DNA of 64,000 nucleotides, taken from positions 35,219 through 99,218 of the forward strand of contig JAHDCC010000004.1 in assembly GCA_020630065.1 (NCBI GenBank), in the 5' to 3' direction. The first letter of the stretch is position 1. The number at the start of each line of letters is the position of its first letter. The DNA comes from Acidimicrobiales bacterium (GTDB taxonomy: Bacteria > Actinomycetota > Acidimicrobiia > Acidimicrobiales > SZUA-35). This document shows positions 1 through 7,970 of this stretch, piece after piece. Below the pieces are notes generated by a model, which made no database searches, had not been told where the DNA came from, and saw nothing but the letters and a program-made list of their open reading frames with translations. The translations under genes were made by a program, and so were the position numbers.

Positions 1-37
1 TTACCAGTGCAACTGTTGGGATTTCGGTAATGGTCAT
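1..37 (-). CDS. 5' end of a gene leaving the window
   Basis: An ATG at 37 on the minus strand is preceded by a GGAG ribosome site about 7 nt upstream and opens a frame that reads MTITEIPTVALV before the window ends. Twelve codons are too few to name the product; a short hydrophobic start of this kind is common in Rossmann-fold oxidoreductases, but that is only a guess. A terminator hairpin at 100-117 separates it from the upstream gene on the same strand, so it probably has its own promoter between 38 and 99. Confidence 0.5.
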   Translation of the reverse strand, partial: MTITEIPTVALV

Positions 38-90
38 AACTATCTCCACTCAGTGGTGGTTGGTTGGTTTACAAAAGAAAGGGGGAAAAG

Positions 91-117
91 CAGAAAAGCC
101 GCTGGGATTTCCCAGCG
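91..117 (-). terminator. Rho-independent terminator
   Basis: An 8-bp GC-rich stem (CGCTGGGA with TCCCAGCG, 100-117) is followed in the minus direction by GCTTTT and further T-rich sequence. It lies about 33 nt past the stop of the small minus-strand gene at 150-383 and supports that gene being real. Confidence 0.7.
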
Positions 118-149
118 ACTCGGATAGATCAGATCTGATTTTGTCTAAT

Positions 150-383
150 TCAGATCTTGGACCTTCGGTGCTGGTTGCGATAGCCATACATACGGCTGGT
201 TTTCACTACCACAGGTGCAGGCTTGGCTTCTGTTGGCCACGCACAAATATGCTTTGCGGTGGTAAACACGTTGCCTAAAGCAGACACGAGTGAAGCGGAA
301 ACCGATGCATGGGAGTTGACTGAAAACAGGTCGACTATCGATTGTCGGATGGATCGTAGTTTTTCAGATGAACGTAGCTTCAT
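150..383 (-). CDS. small basic hypothetical protein
   Basis: This 77-residue protein, starting MKLRSSEK, is not one I recognise. The ATG at 383 is preceded by AAGG about 6 nt upstream, and the stop is followed by a strong terminator, which together make it more convincing than the overlapping plus-strand frame. The protein is rich in Ser, Arg and Lys with a basic tail (RNQHRRSKI) and has no clear signal peptide or membrane segment. A longer in-frame start at 485 exists but has less support. It is transcribed away from the thioesterase gene at 540. Confidence 0.45.
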   Translation of the reverse strand: MKLRSSEKLRSIRQSIVDLFSVNSHASVSASLVSALGNVFTTAKHICAWPTEAKPAPVVVKTSRMYGYRNQHRRSKI

Positions 384-539
384 AGCCTTAGTTCCTTCGA
401 CCTGCGAATGGTTGGACTTTAATCTTGGGTACGCACTGAGCATACCGCTTCTCGCCAAACAACTACGAATTTTGGTTTCTGTCAAGTGAATTTAAGCTGA
501 GGTGCTAAAAATCTTGACTCTTTCACATAGTCTCGTCGT

Positions 540-1298
540 ATGGGCGCATCGAGTTTCAACGCACTAACCCCACCCTCTGGACAGGGTCGGATTTTTAATG
601 TGGACAAGAAAAGTCGTATCCAAGACACCACTGTTGATGGGAGAATTCGGCTAGACGCCATCGCTCGAATAGTTTCCGACGTGTCCGAAGACGACTTGGT
701 CGATTTGGGTTGTCCAAACACGAGATGGTGGATGGCAAGAAAAATTATTGTCGAAGTCTCGGATACGAGTTTTGGTCAACATCAATTTTCTTGCCGGACT
801 TGGGCTGGGGGAATGGCACGGGTAGCTGCTGAGCGGAGAGTTTCGCTGAAATCAGACAGCGGTGCGAGCTATGAGTCGGCTGTTACCTGGATCTCCATTG
901 ACCCTGAAACCACTCGGCCTGCCCCGTTACCGAAATGGTTCGCTGACGAGTACTCCTCGGCGTGTGCCGGGCGTAAAGCGTCGATACGTATGACTCACAG
1001 CCCGGTCGCAGGCGAGGCTGACAATGTGGTGTGGCCGCTACGAAGGGTAGATTTTGACCAACACGGCCACGTTAACAATGGTGCGTATTGGCCGGTGATT
1101 GAGGAGATGATCGCCGATTATGGCTTTGACCGGTCAAAGCCGTATCGAATCGAAATCGAGTTTCGGTTGGGGGTTCCGGTCGCTCCAACGGTCGACCTTC
1201 GAGTCCATCGATACCCGTCTGGTCTAACTATCTGGTGGGTCGTAGATGGTGATGTTGCGGCGTCAGCGACCGTCGACCATCTGCCAGATCAGGTTTAA
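540..1298 (+). CDS. acyl-ACP thioesterase family protein
   Basis: A 252-residue protein with the double-hotdog layout of FatA/FatB-type acyl-ACP thioesterases, which release fatty acids from acyl carrier protein. The second hotdog carries the family signature DFDQHGHVNNGAYWP (about residues 175-190), where Asn and His are the usual active-site residues. The first hotdog has the paired RTWAGGMARV-type strand. Length is normal for bacterial members. The gene runs convergently into orn and their stop ends overlap by 4 nt. An acyl-ACP desaturase lies 3.5 kb downstream, consistent with local fatty-acid functions, but the two are not in one operon. Confidence 0.8.
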   Translation: MGASSFNALTPPSGQGRIFNVDKKSRIQDTTVDGRIRLDAIARIVSDVSEDDLVDLGCPNTRWWMARKIIVEVSDTSFGQHQFSCRTWAGGMARVAAERRVSLKSDSGASYESAVTWISIDPETTRPAPLPKWFADEYSSACAGRKASIRMTHSPVAGEADNVVWPLRRVDFDQHGHVNNGAYWPVIEEMIADYGFDRSKPYRIEIEFRLGVPVAPTVDLRVHRYPSGLTIWWVVDGDVAASATVDHLPDQV

Positions 1299-1879
1299 GG
1301 GGTGGCTGGTGTTTCTTCAGTTTCTGAAGATTCCGCCGGTTTAGGTTCCAACGTAAAGAAACATGACCGGTAATACTGAAGCTCAGCGATGCTTTCTCGG
1401 ATGTCGTCGAGAGCCCGATGCCCAGCGTTTTTGTCTGGAGCTGCGGTCAACAAGCCCGGATTCCACCGTCTAGCAAGCTCTTTAACCGAGGATACGTCCA
1501 CCGACCGGTAGTTGAGAAACTCCTCGACCTCTGGCAGGTAAACGGCCAGAAAGCGTCGATCCATTCCTATTGAATTTCCACAAAGGGGGACGGTACGTTC
1601 GGTAGGAATATGTTGCTTAAGGAAGTCGAGAGTTTGTTTCCCGGCGTCTTCTAGTGAAACGGTTGAGGCTTTGATCTGCTTTAACAGCCCCGACTTGGTG
1701 TGCATGTCTCGAACTACCTTGTCCATCTTCGACAGTTCGTCATCGGACGATTTGATGACTAGCTCAGGGCCTTCGGCGATCACATTAAGGTCATCGTCAG
1801 TTATTAGCGTCGCTATTTCAACAATAACGTGCTTTGCTGGGTCAAGCCCAGTCATCTCAAGATCCATCCATGCGAGCAC
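1295..1879 (-). CDS. orn: oligoribonuclease
   Basis: DEDDh-family 3'-5' exoribonuclease that degrades 2-5 nt RNA fragments and pGpG in the cytoplasm. The first acidic pair is visible in AWMDLEMTGLDP (Asp6, Glu8); later parts include GNSIGMDRRFL and GHRALDDI with the catalytic His and Asp. The 194 residues include an acidic Pro/Glu tail (about 15 residues) beyond the normal 180-residue core. It starts with GTG at 1879. It is divergent from dut, with about 50 nt between the two starts. Its pGpG activity would fit with the c-di-GMP-binding RsiG protein at 47.5 kb. Confidence 0.93.
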   Translation of the reverse strand: MLAWMDLEMTGLDPAKHVIVEIATLITDDDLNVIAEGPELVIKSSDDELSKMDKVVRDMHTKSGLLKQIKASTVSLEDAGKQTLDFLKQHIPTERTVPLCGNSIGMDRRFLAVYLPEVEEFLNYRSVDVSSVKELARRWNPGLLTAAPDKNAGHRALDDIRESIAELQYYRSCFFTLEPKPAESSETEETPATP

Positions 1880-1928
1880 TTCTTTACCCTAGCCGCAGAC
1901 GCGGCCAACACCCCAGTACCATTTAGTT

Positions 1929-2363
1929 GTGCTTCAAATACCGATAACCCGATTTGATCCAGAACTCGAACTTCCGCGACAGATTCGTGGCGGTGATGCG
2001 GCAGCCGATTTCCCTACCGCTATCACCGTAAAGCTTGAACCCGGTCAGCGAGAAACTGTGCCAACTGGTTTCGGGGTCGCTTTGCCGCCGGGGTGGTGCG
2101 GGCTGATCTTGCCGCGGTCAGGCCTAGCGCATAAGAATGGAATCACCGTAGTAAACGGTCCTGGTTTAATCGATTCGGGCTATCGGGGTGAGATCAAAGT
2201 GATCTTGTTGAACACCTCGGACGAAACGGTCTTGTTGGAACGAGGGCAACGTATAGCCCAGTTTGCTGTAACGGCAGTACCCGACTGGTCGTTTACTGAG
2301 GTCGATGAACTCCCGGCCAATATCGACAGTCGTGGTGCGCAGGGCTTTGGTAGCTCAGGGTGA
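1929..2363 (+). CDS. dut: dUTP diphosphatase
   Basis: Trimeric dUTPase that hydrolyses dUTP to dUMP and PPi, keeping uracil out of DNA and feeding dTMP synthesis. The conserved motifs are all present: DAAADF near residue 25 (motif 1), PRSGLAHKNG (motif 2), the uracil-pocket loop with GLIDSGYRGEI (motif 3), RGQRIAQ (motif 4), and the flexible Gly-rich tail RGAQGFGSSG (motif 5). At 144 residues it is the usual length. It starts with GTG and has no obvious Shine-Dalgarno site, so it may be leaderless. The stop overlaps the start of a tiny membrane protein gene. Confidence 0.95.
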   Translation: MLQIPITRFDPELELPRQIRGGDAAADFPTAITVKLEPGQRETVPTGFGVALPPGWCGLILPRSGLAHKNGITVVNGPGLIDSGYRGEIKVILLNTSDETVLLERGQRIAQFAVTAVPDWSFTEVDELPANIDSRGAQGFGSSG

Positions 2364-2464
2364 TGCTTGACTGGGTTGGTTCACCCGTTTTTGCTGGTCT
2401 GGCTGGTCTAGCGACTGTGCTGGTGTATGACTATTGGCGAAAAAGTAAAGGGCGCTCCCGGTAG
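2363..2464 (+). CDS. 33-residue single-pass membrane protein coupled to dut
   Basis: The dUTPase stop TGA shares its A with an ATG (TGATG arrangement), opening a 33-codon frame. The peptide begins MLDWVGSPVFAGLAGLATVL, one hydrophobic helix, then a charged tail (DYWRKSKGRSR). The positive C-terminus predicts an N-out/C-in orientation. Overlap with dut implies translational coupling. I know of no named family. The charge and hydrophobicity pattern are far from random, but conservation cannot be tested here. Confidence 0.5.
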   Translation: MLDWVGSPVFAGLAGLATVLVYDYWRKSKGRSR

Positions 2465-2479
2465 CATCGGTATCTGGGT

Positions 2480-2866
2480 CTATTCTTCTTCGCTGGAAGT
2501 TTGAGCGTCGCGATCGATGCGGAGAAAGATTCTGTGGGGCGGCTCGACTATTGTTTCGACCATTGACTGGTCTTCGAAGTTAGATTCGAGATCTTGGTCG
2601 ACGGTTGTGTCTTGGTCGAGGTTGGCGTCCGGATTCTCGAGTCGTATGACAAGATCGACGTCGCTCCATTGTGCCTTCATCGTAATTCGCCCCGATCCGC
2701 GCAGTTTCTTGACGGCAGCGTCGGCGGCTACCCGTAGTTCTTCTAACGCAGAGATGTCGAGGGCGAGCCGTTGGGCTAGTCCTCCCACGGAAACTCGACC
2801 GATACGGCGAAACGCGTCAGCAGATGGGAATGTCACGGTGACTTCGTTTTGAGGGCGGTGATCCAT
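2480..2866 (-). CDS. RsbW-like (HATPase-fold) regulatory protein, degenerate
   Basis: About 128 residues with the start of a GHKL/RsbW-type fold: EVTVTFPSADAFRRIGRVSVGG, then a helix with LEELRVAADAAV, where serine kinases of anti-sigma type carry the E-N box. The Asn of the N-box is missing and no glycine-rich ATP lid is visible, so ATP binding may be lost. It resembles the protein at 29304-29696. A start at the ATG 2866 is preferred to an upstream TTG at 2875. The C-terminus is acidic. The gene sits just downstream of the DNA ligase gene on the same strand (21 nt gap) and may be co-transcribed. Confidence 0.55.
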   Translation of the reverse strand: MDHRPQNEVTVTFPSADAFRRIGRVSVGGLAQRLALDISALEELRVAADAAVKKLRGSGRITMKAQWSDVDLVIRLENPDANLDQDTTVDQDLESNFEDQSMVETIVEPPHRIFLRIDRDAQTSSEEE

Positions 2867-2887
2867 CAAAGACAACTATCGCAGACT

Positions 2888-3853
2888 TTACGGTTGATCG
2901 GTTGATTCACGCACGATCAGTCGTGGATCTTTGTCAGATCTCAAACCTTGGAGTGTTGGTTGGCGGAGTTTACCGCTCGGTGTCCAAGAAAGGTAAGTGA
3001 CTTCGGCGGTTAGTTGGGTGGAAACCCATTGTGGCGGTCTGGTTGTTTCGGGTACTGGATCGAACGGGCATTCGAGTGTCGCAACGAAATCTTTTTGGAG
3101 GAGGTTCCTTGTGTGGTCGGATATTCCGCTGCCGACGGCTCCTGCATATACGAGATGGTCGCCTTCCCATGTGCCTACGAGTAGTGAGCCGATCTTGTTT
3201 TGCAGATTACCTTCGCCTTCTAACCATCCACCGATCACGAATTCTTGACGTTGCAGGTTTTTGACTTTGATCCAGGTGGAGCTGCGTTTGCCGGGATAGT
3301 AGTTGCCGTCGAGTTTCTTTGCCACGACCCCTTCAAGTTGAAGCGTTTTTGACAGTTCAACTATCGGAGCGCTGTCTGTTTCGGCGTGGGATGGTACTTT
3401 CCACCGTTCGGAATCGGGGACAACGTCTCTGAGCAGGGACCGTCGGGATTTGTAGTCGATGTTGAACATCGCCTGACCGTCGAGGACCAACAAGTCGAAG
3501 ATCAAATACACAATCGGGATTTCGTTTTGCAGAGAAGGTGCAGGTTGTGCCACATGCATTCGGTGTTGGAGCAGTTCAAAGGAGGGTTTCCCATCGGCAA
3601 AAGCGACAACTTCTCCGTCGACAACGGTCGGCCCGTCACCGACGGCGCCTATTCCTTTGGCGAGTGACGCCAGCTCGGGGAAGGTGGTTGTCATATCTTT
3701 ACCTGATCTGGCCCGCAGCTCCGTTTGGCTGGCTTGGTTTGTGGCTATGACACGCATTCCGTCCCATTTGAGCTCGTATGCCCATCCGTTGTCGGTCGGT
3801 AAAGGACCCGAAACGGCTTGCATCGGTGCAAAAAAGGGTGTCTCGAATGACAT
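2888..3853 (-). CDS. ATP-dependent DNA ligase (LigD/LigC type)
   Basis: Covalent nucleotidyltransferase that seals nicks using ATP; stand-alone versions act in non-homologous end joining or base repair in actinobacteria. The adenylation motif is YELKWDGMR (Lys29). Other nucleotidyltransferase motifs are VVDGEVVAF, FDLLVLDG, LEGVVAKKLDG and STWIKVKN. The C-terminal OB-fold runs from about residue 210 (FVIGGWLEGEG). The 321 residues match the ligase domain alone; no polymerase or nuclease domain and no Ku gene is in the window. The first 17 codons are duplicated about 0.9 kb upstream (see 4625-4744). Confidence 0.88.
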   Translation of the reverse strand: MSFETPFFAPMQAVSGPLPTDNGWAYELKWDGMRVIATNQASQTELRARSGKDMTTTFPELASLAKGIGAVGDGPTVVDGEVVAFADGKPSFELLQHRMHVAQPAPSLQNEIPIVYLIFDLLVLDGQAMFNIDYKSRRSLLRDVVPDSERWKVPSHAETDSAPIVELSKTLQLEGVVAKKLDGNYYPGKRSSTWIKVKNLQRQEFVIGGWLEGEGNLQNKIGSLLVGTWEGDHLVYAGAVGSGISDHTRNLLQKDFVATLECPFDPVPETTRPPQWVSTQLTAEVTYLSWTPSGKLRQPTLQGLRSDKDPRLIVRESTDQP

Positions 3854-3864
3854 GCGCCCTAGCG
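3809..3864. repeat. 56-bp direct repeat, copy 1 (ligase 5' end)
   Basis: This covers the first codons of the DNA ligase gene and about 11 bp upstream of its start. It matches 4700-4755 at 52 of 56 positions by direct reading. The copies are in the same orientation about 890 bp apart. Confidence 0.85.
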
Positions 3865-3882
3865 TAGGGGAGAATCGTTAGG

Positions 3883-4500
3883 TTAGGAATAGTCCGTTGA
3901 CTCGTACCATTCTTCTGCCGCCTCCGAGAGTGGAACTTCGTCAAATTCTCCCGCAATATATTCGAGGGAGTTAGGTAGATCGTCACCGACAAGCATGACT
4001 GTAGAAGTGCTCTCAAAGTGGCGAACGAAAATTCCCATCGGGGCTTGGTCGTCCGCAATTTTGTATTCGCATCGTACGATCGCCGGGTCAGCGCGGACGG
4101 TTTGGCAGGGTCCGTCGACTGAAGGTTCTAATGAGTCCGGAATAGCAGCCTTGAAAGCTTCTCTTGGATGCAGGATTGGCGGCTCTCCCTCATAGGCGGG
4201 GTTCGGGTCGCCGTACTCTCCACCACCTTTCCAATTCTGCGGATCTTGCACTTGGTATCCAATCACGTCGTATGGCCCATCCGAGCGGGGTGGCCGGATC
4301 TCCCAATTCGCCCGAAACGTGTAGTTGTCGGGCGAGTCTTCAACGAAAAAGAACCAGTCTGTGCTAAACCTGGTGTCGACCGGATGTAGTACTGGTGATG
4401 TGGAGTCTTCCAGGTGTTTCGCCGATCCGAGACTCGTACTACAGCCTGCGGCCACCACCCCAACGGCGCTGGCCATCACGAGAGAGACCGTTTTCAACAT
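3883..4500 (-). CDS. hypothetical lipoprotein
   Basis: A secreted lipoprotein with the lipobox VVAAGC: the hydrophobic stretch begins at MLKTVSLVMASAVG and Cys follows at residue 20 when the ATG at 4500 is used. An in-frame ATG at 4578 would add a very basic 26-residue leader; I prefer the shorter form because it gives a normal signal peptide. The mature part is 180-odd residues, acidic, with many aromatic residues and two further Cys (GPCQTV and IVRCEYK) that could form a disulfide outside the cell. I do not recognise a family. It lies between the ligase gene and the truncated ligase duplicate. Confidence 0.65.
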   Translation of the reverse strand: MLKTVSLVMASAVGVVAAGCSTSLGSAKHLEDSTSPVLHPVDTRFSTDWFFFVEDSPDNYTFRANWEIRPPRSDGPYDVIGYQVQDPQNWKGGGEYGDPNPAYEGEPPILHPREAFKAAIPDSLEPSVDGPCQTVRADPAIVRCEYKIADDQAPMGIFVRHFESTSTVMLVGDDLPNSLEYIAGEFDEVPLSEAAEEWYESTDYS

Positions 4501-4624
4501 CGTCGATTTGGATCGGCGGGCTTGCTTTTGAATGAGTCGAAACGGCTTCTGTGGCCGGAGAAAGTAATTCTTGGGCATGTCTTAACTGTAGTGATCGACG
4601 CTTTTGTGTCTACTGGGGAAACCC

Positions 4625-4744
4625 CTAAACGGTTTTGGGGGATTGGCCTTCGGGGAGCCGATGCAGGGCTTCGATGTACATTTGTTCCGTTAGTGGTCTC
4701 GAAACGGCTTGGATTGGTGTAAAAAAGGGTGTCTCGAATGACAT
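4625..4744 (-). pseudogene. truncated duplicate of the DNA ligase 5' end
   Basis: A 39-codon frame starting MSFETPFFTPIQAVSRPL copies the first 17 residues of the ligase at 3853, with three substitutions, then diverges and stops. The region just upstream of the start is copied too. It may be a relic of a duplicated gene or a short peptide that captured the ligase start. It lies upstream of, and divergent to, the desaturase gene at 4812. Confidence 0.55.
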
Positions 4745-4755
4745 GTGCCCTAGCG
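4700..4755. repeat. 56-bp direct repeat, copy 2
   Basis: Second copy of the ligase start region (see 3809-3864), differing at four positions. It contains the start codon of the 39-codon remnant. Confidence 0.85.
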
Positions 4756-4811
4756 GAGGGCCCTTTTGTTGGTATCAATGCATCTCCTTACCTCTTGGTA
4801 GATACGCTGGA

Positions 4812-5738
4812 ATGATGGTCATTAGCTCCGATATCGCACTCCTGGCCGAGCTTGAGCCTGAGGCAGAACGTTTACTAAACCACCACATCGCTGTCACTAA
4901 GGAGTGGCATCCTCACACCCTCGTGCCCTGGAGCCGGGGAGAGGACTTCGAACCCGACTATGAATGGTCTCCTGAAGAAGCGAATATTCCTGAAGACGTT
5001 CGCAGCGCTCTCTATTTGAACTTGTTAACCGAGGACAACTTGCCGTACTACTTCCGCGACATTGAGCGGATGTTTGGGCGAGATGGGGCCTGGGGTGAGT
5101 GGGTTCGCCGGTGGACGGCAGAAGAGGGTCGTCACGCCACGGTGATTCGCGACTACATGACAATCACGCGGGCTGTAGATCCGGTCGAACTTGAACGCGG
5201 TCGTATGGCTCAAGTTATGGGCGGCAAAGTGCCTGAACCGCCGTCGGCCGTAGACGGCTTGGTCTATGTAGCGTTGCAGGAGTTGGCGACTCGAATATCG
5301 CATCGAAATACCGGTGCTCAGCTTGAGGACCGAGCAGGGTACGACATTCTTCGCCGGGTGGCCGCCGACGAGAACCATCATTTCTTGTTCTATCGCGACA
5401 TGGCTCAGGCGGCTATCGAATACGGTCCGAGTGAGGCCGCCCAGGCGATTGAACGTCAAGTCACGACCTTTGCGATGCCTGGTGAAGGTATACCCGATTT
5501 CTATGAGCACTCTAAACGAGTGGCGAGATCCGGGATTTACGATTTGGCTAACCACCACGAGCAGATCCTTGAACCAATCGTGATGAAATACTGGAATCTG
5601 CCAGGTCTAACCGGGCTCAACGCCGAAGGTGAACAGGCTCGCGAACGAACGATTGCCTACATCAATAAATCGAAACGAGTGGCGGATCGAATCGTCGCCC
5701 GACGCGAAGAGGCAGCGGCAAACGCCGAAAAAGGCTAG
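4812..5738 (+). CDS. acyl-ACP desaturase (DesA type)
   Basis: Soluble diiron fatty acyl-ACP desaturase of the ferritin-like FA_desaturase_2 family (plant stearoyl-ACP desaturase, mycobacterial DesA1/DesA2), inserting a double bond into acyl chains on ACP. Iron ligands are visible in LLTEDNLPYYF, WTAEEGRHATVIRDY, VALQELATRISHRN and AADENHHFLFYRDM, the paired E/EExxH motifs in the right order. I take the ATG at 4812 (MMVISSDIALL) as start; the open frame upstream to 4635 is non-coding in character and overlaps the ligase remnant. The length, about 308 residues, suits the family. A ferredoxin partner is not encoded nearby. Confidence 0.88.
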   Translation: MMVISSDIALLAELEPEAERLLNHHIAVTKEWHPHTLVPWSRGEDFEPDYEWSPEEANIPEDVRSALYLNLLTEDNLPYYFRDIERMFGRDGAWGEWVRRWTAEEGRHATVIRDYMTITRAVDPVELERGRMAQVMGGKVPEPPSAVDGLVYVALQELATRISHRNTGAQLEDRAGYDILRRVAADENHHFLFYRDMAQAAIEYGPSEAAQAIERQVTTFAMPGEGIPDFYEHSKRVARSGIYDLANHHEQILEPIVMKYWNLPGLTGLNAEGEQARERTIAYINKSKRVADRIVARREEAAANAEKG

Positions 5739-5812
5739 AACAGTTCGATCGATTGTGCCCGGCCTACGTCGAGGACTGTTTTGGAGCCGAATTGGCGACC
5801 TGTAGGTGTGGT

Positions 5813-6691
5813 TTAGCGGACGTCAACCGGAGTGAGTTTGACTTCGAACGATGCCGGCCATTGTCTGCCAGTTAGCCAAAGGGAGTTATCTTCAGGTCGC
5901 AGAGCGATGCCGCTGAGAGTGCTCGTAGTTTCGTCTGCGAGCCCTTCGGGAACAACTTGAGAGGCGTCGATTGTTGCCTCCACCTCTTCGGTGTCGATGT
6001 TGATCACGACGATGGTTGAAGCTCGGTTCTGGTCGTCGGGGTCGGTGATCGTGGCCCAGATCTGGTCACCAATACACTCCAACTCGTCTAAACCGGCAAG
6101 TTCACTTCCTGCGAGTTCAACCGTGAACTGGCGTTCTAGTTGAAACGTTTCCGGGTTTCGTATCTTGAGCTGGCTGGTACCGTCGCTGACGACAAAAAAT
6201 TTGTCGCTGCTGTTACACAGGCCCCAACCTGTGTCTTCGCTAGTCAAGTTTTCCTCTTGGGCGAGCGATTCTGCGTCATAGACCAGCACCTCGGTGGAAT
6301 CCCGAACGAGCTGATAAAACTTGCCGTTGTAGTAGGTCAGCCCGGAACCTACTTTCCCGTCGGCAAGTTCAAATCGGTTGATCACGTCTCCGGATTCAGC
6401 GCTGATCCGGGACACAGACGATTGGTTGGTACCTCCGGTGCTTTCATGCAATGCGCCTTCGAACCATTCGAGCCCGTTGGTTGCCGCCGTCGTTTCATGC
6501 GGCAGGCTTGAAAGAACTTCGGCCTCGAAATGGCCAATGTAATGGGGGAAACCGTCGTGCCGGTGGTGAAGCTCTCTCGTGCCAGACTTGTCAATCCGCG
6601 GACCTGCGGCTTCGGTTTCTGAACACGCGGAAACCACAAAAGACAATCCGAGTAAGAAGGCTAAAGCCCTGTACCGCCGTTTGTTGCTCAT
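5813..6691 (-). CDS. glutaminyl-peptide cyclotransferase, lipoprotein
   Basis: A beta-propeller glutaminyl cyclase of the plant/bacterial type (Glu_cyclase_2 family), which cyclises N-terminal Gln of exported peptides to pyroglutamate. The signal peptide ends in the lipobox FVVSAC, so the enzyme is tethered outside the membrane. Typical segments are TNGLEWFEGALHESTG, SGLTYYNGKFYQL, GWGLCNSSDKFFVVSDG, LDELECIGDQIWA and a terminal ALRPEDNSLWLTG. The ATG at 6691 has AAAGG upstream; an in-frame ATG at 6703 is equally possible. Length is about 292 residues, normal for the family. Confidence 0.85.
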   Translation of the reverse strand: MSNKRRYRALAFLLGLSFVVSACSETEAAGPRIDKSGTRELHHRHDGFPHYIGHFEAEVLSSLPHETTAATNGLEWFEGALHESTGGTNQSSVSRISAESGDVINRFELADGKVGSGLTYYNGKFYQLVRDSTEVLVYDAESLAQEENLTSEDTGWGLCNSSDKFFVVSDGTSQLKIRNPETFQLERQFTVELAGSELAGLDELECIGDQIWATITDPDDQNRASTIVVINIDTEEVEATIDASQVVPEGLADETTSTLSGIALRPEDNSLWLTGRQWPASFEVKLTPVDVR

Positions 6692-6720
6692 GCCGCCTTT
6701 CATGATCGCTCGTAGTTCAA

Positions 6721-6767
6721 CGTATCAAGGTCGAGGCACTGACTGTCAGTGGCTGGCTCGATACGTG
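6721..6767. repeat. imperfect inverted repeat between two minus-strand genes
   Basis: The centre is a palindrome, CACTGAC-T-GTCAGTG (6737-6751), nested in outer arms CGTATC and GATACG. It lies downstream of the thioredoxin-like gene and upstream of the cyclase gene. It could be a hairpin or an operator; no T-run follows, so it is not a typical terminator. Confidence 0.4.
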
Positions 6768-6784
6768 GTGTTGCGGGCTGGCAG

Positions 6785-7396
6785 TTACGCATTAAGAACG
6801 AAGTAGTCTGGTTCGTTTCCGTCAACCCATTTGATGTTGCACCCGAGGGACGGAATCTGCTCGATTGGGGGAGTTTCGCCCGCCAGAACCTGATCGATAG
6901 CTGCCCGCAGAGACGCTCCGTGCGCAGCGTTGGTCGAATCGTATACCCCTGATCTGATTCGAACCGGTCTAGTTTCGTCCAGCTGGCCTCGGTATGCGAG
7001 ACTGTGCTCAGCGTCGAAGAGGAAAAAATCTGGGGTGCACGCAGCCGAGTACGCTTTGGCCACATCTTGGGTGGCGTCATACACATACGGGAAGACGTAG
7101 CCGCGTTGTTTGACTTCCTCAACCATTTTTTCTGGTGAGTCGTCGGGGTAGCCGGAAACATCGTTGCTTTGTACAGCAATGATCTGGATCGGTTTATCGG
7201 CGTAGTCGTGACCGATGCGGGCTAGCTCAGGGGCCACGTGTTTTACGTATGGGCAATGGTTGCAGATGAACATGACCAGGAGCGGCTGGCCACCGAAATC
7301 CGACACCGAAACGGTAGTACCGTTGGTGTCTGGTAACGAGAAATCGGGCGCCTGTTCCCCAAGTTCGAGTGTCATTGTCGATTCAATTGCAGCCAT
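6785..7396 (-). CDS. thioredoxin-like (AhpC/TSA fold) family protein
   Basis: A 203-residue cytoplasmic protein of the peroxiredoxin/thioredoxin superfamily. It opens with LGEQAPDFSLPDTNG, the usual redoxin entry, and has a CxxC centre in MFICNHCPYVKHV, matching the family with a CNHCPYV motif found across bacteria. A later Cys (AACTPDFFLFD) precedes the cis-Pro region. Exact substrate is unknown; a thiol-disulfide or peroxide role is likely. The ATG at 7396 is chosen because the upstream gene stops at 7407, leaving 10 nt between genes and implying co-transcription. Confidence 0.8.
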   Translation of the reverse strand: MAAIESTMTLELGEQAPDFSLPDTNGTTVSVSDFGGQPLLVMFICNHCPYVKHVAPELARIGHDYADKPIQIIAVQSNDVSGYPDDSPEKMVEEVKQRGYVFPYVYDATQDVAKAYSAACTPDFFLFDAEHSLAYRGQLDETRPVRIRSGVYDSTNAAHGASLRAAIDQVLAGETPPIEQIPSLGCNIKWVDGNEPDYFVLNA

Positions 7397-7406
7397 AGAA
7401 GGCAGG

Positions 7407-7808
7407 TTAGCCGAGAAGTCGTGCCTTGGCAGCTCGAGATCGTTCCAAAAGGTCGGCCGGAATGCGGCTGGCCAAGTCATCGCCGCCACCTGATGGTTCA
7501 GCTACGGTTTCTGCTGGCTTCTCAGCTTCCGCTTCGGCCTCGTTGGCAGCGTTCTCTGCCGCCAGTCGGTCGGCTTCTTTCTTTTCGTGCCACAGGTCGA
7601 GCTGGTTAGGTCGAACCAGGTCTTCGTGGGTTATTTGGCCAACTAGTTGACCGTCTTTGAACCGGACCCAATAGCGGTTCCAAACACCTAGCCCGTTAGA
7701 CAGTTGGACTTTACCTTCGCTGCCGCTTCCGATCCCCCGGAGATCACGAGTCGTTATCACGGTCTCGCCTTTGGTGAAGGGGGTATCTAGGGATTTAGTT
7801 TTCGCCAT
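7407..7808 (-). CDS. hypothetical protein with SH3-like N-terminus
   Basis: A 133-residue cytoplasmic protein I do not recognise by name. The first 65 residues look like a compact beta domain (FTKGETVITTRDLRGIG, GKVQLSNG, RYWVRFKDG, VGQITHEDL), similar in pattern to KOW/SH3-like barrels. Then comes an Ala/Glu-rich probable coiled coil (KKEADRLAAENAANEAEAEAE) and a short C-terminal helix (IPADLLERSRAAKARLLG). It is upstream of, and probably co-transcribed with, the thioredoxin-like gene. Confidence 0.65.
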   Translation of the reverse strand: MAKTKSLDTPFTKGETVITTRDLRGIGSGSEGKVQLSNGLGVWNRYWVRFKDGQLVGQITHEDLVRPNQLDLWHEKKEADRLAAENAANEAEAEAEKPAETVAEPSGGGDDLASRIPADLLERSRAAKARLLG

Positions 7809-7970
7809 AGCTAGTTGTTGTCCTCGAGTCTAAGGAGGGAACCATGGTTCTATTCCCACCGGCATTCAGTATATCGACCTTCCTGAACGTCAAGTGGTAT
7901 CACGGTTTTGGCCTCGGGTTTGATGATGTGGGCCCAGTCTTGTCCCTGTGGTTGGTTTGTCACGTCTGGG

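Noticed and set aside
400..430. SigF-like GGTT...GGGTA upstream of the thioesterase gene
   Set aside because: The spacer is only 13 nt, and it lies inside the small minus-strand region, over 100 nt from the start.
4635..4811. N-terminal extension of the desaturase
   Set aside because: The extension runs through the ligase-start duplicate, reads as non-coding and has no family similarity; the ATG at 4812 fits the family start.
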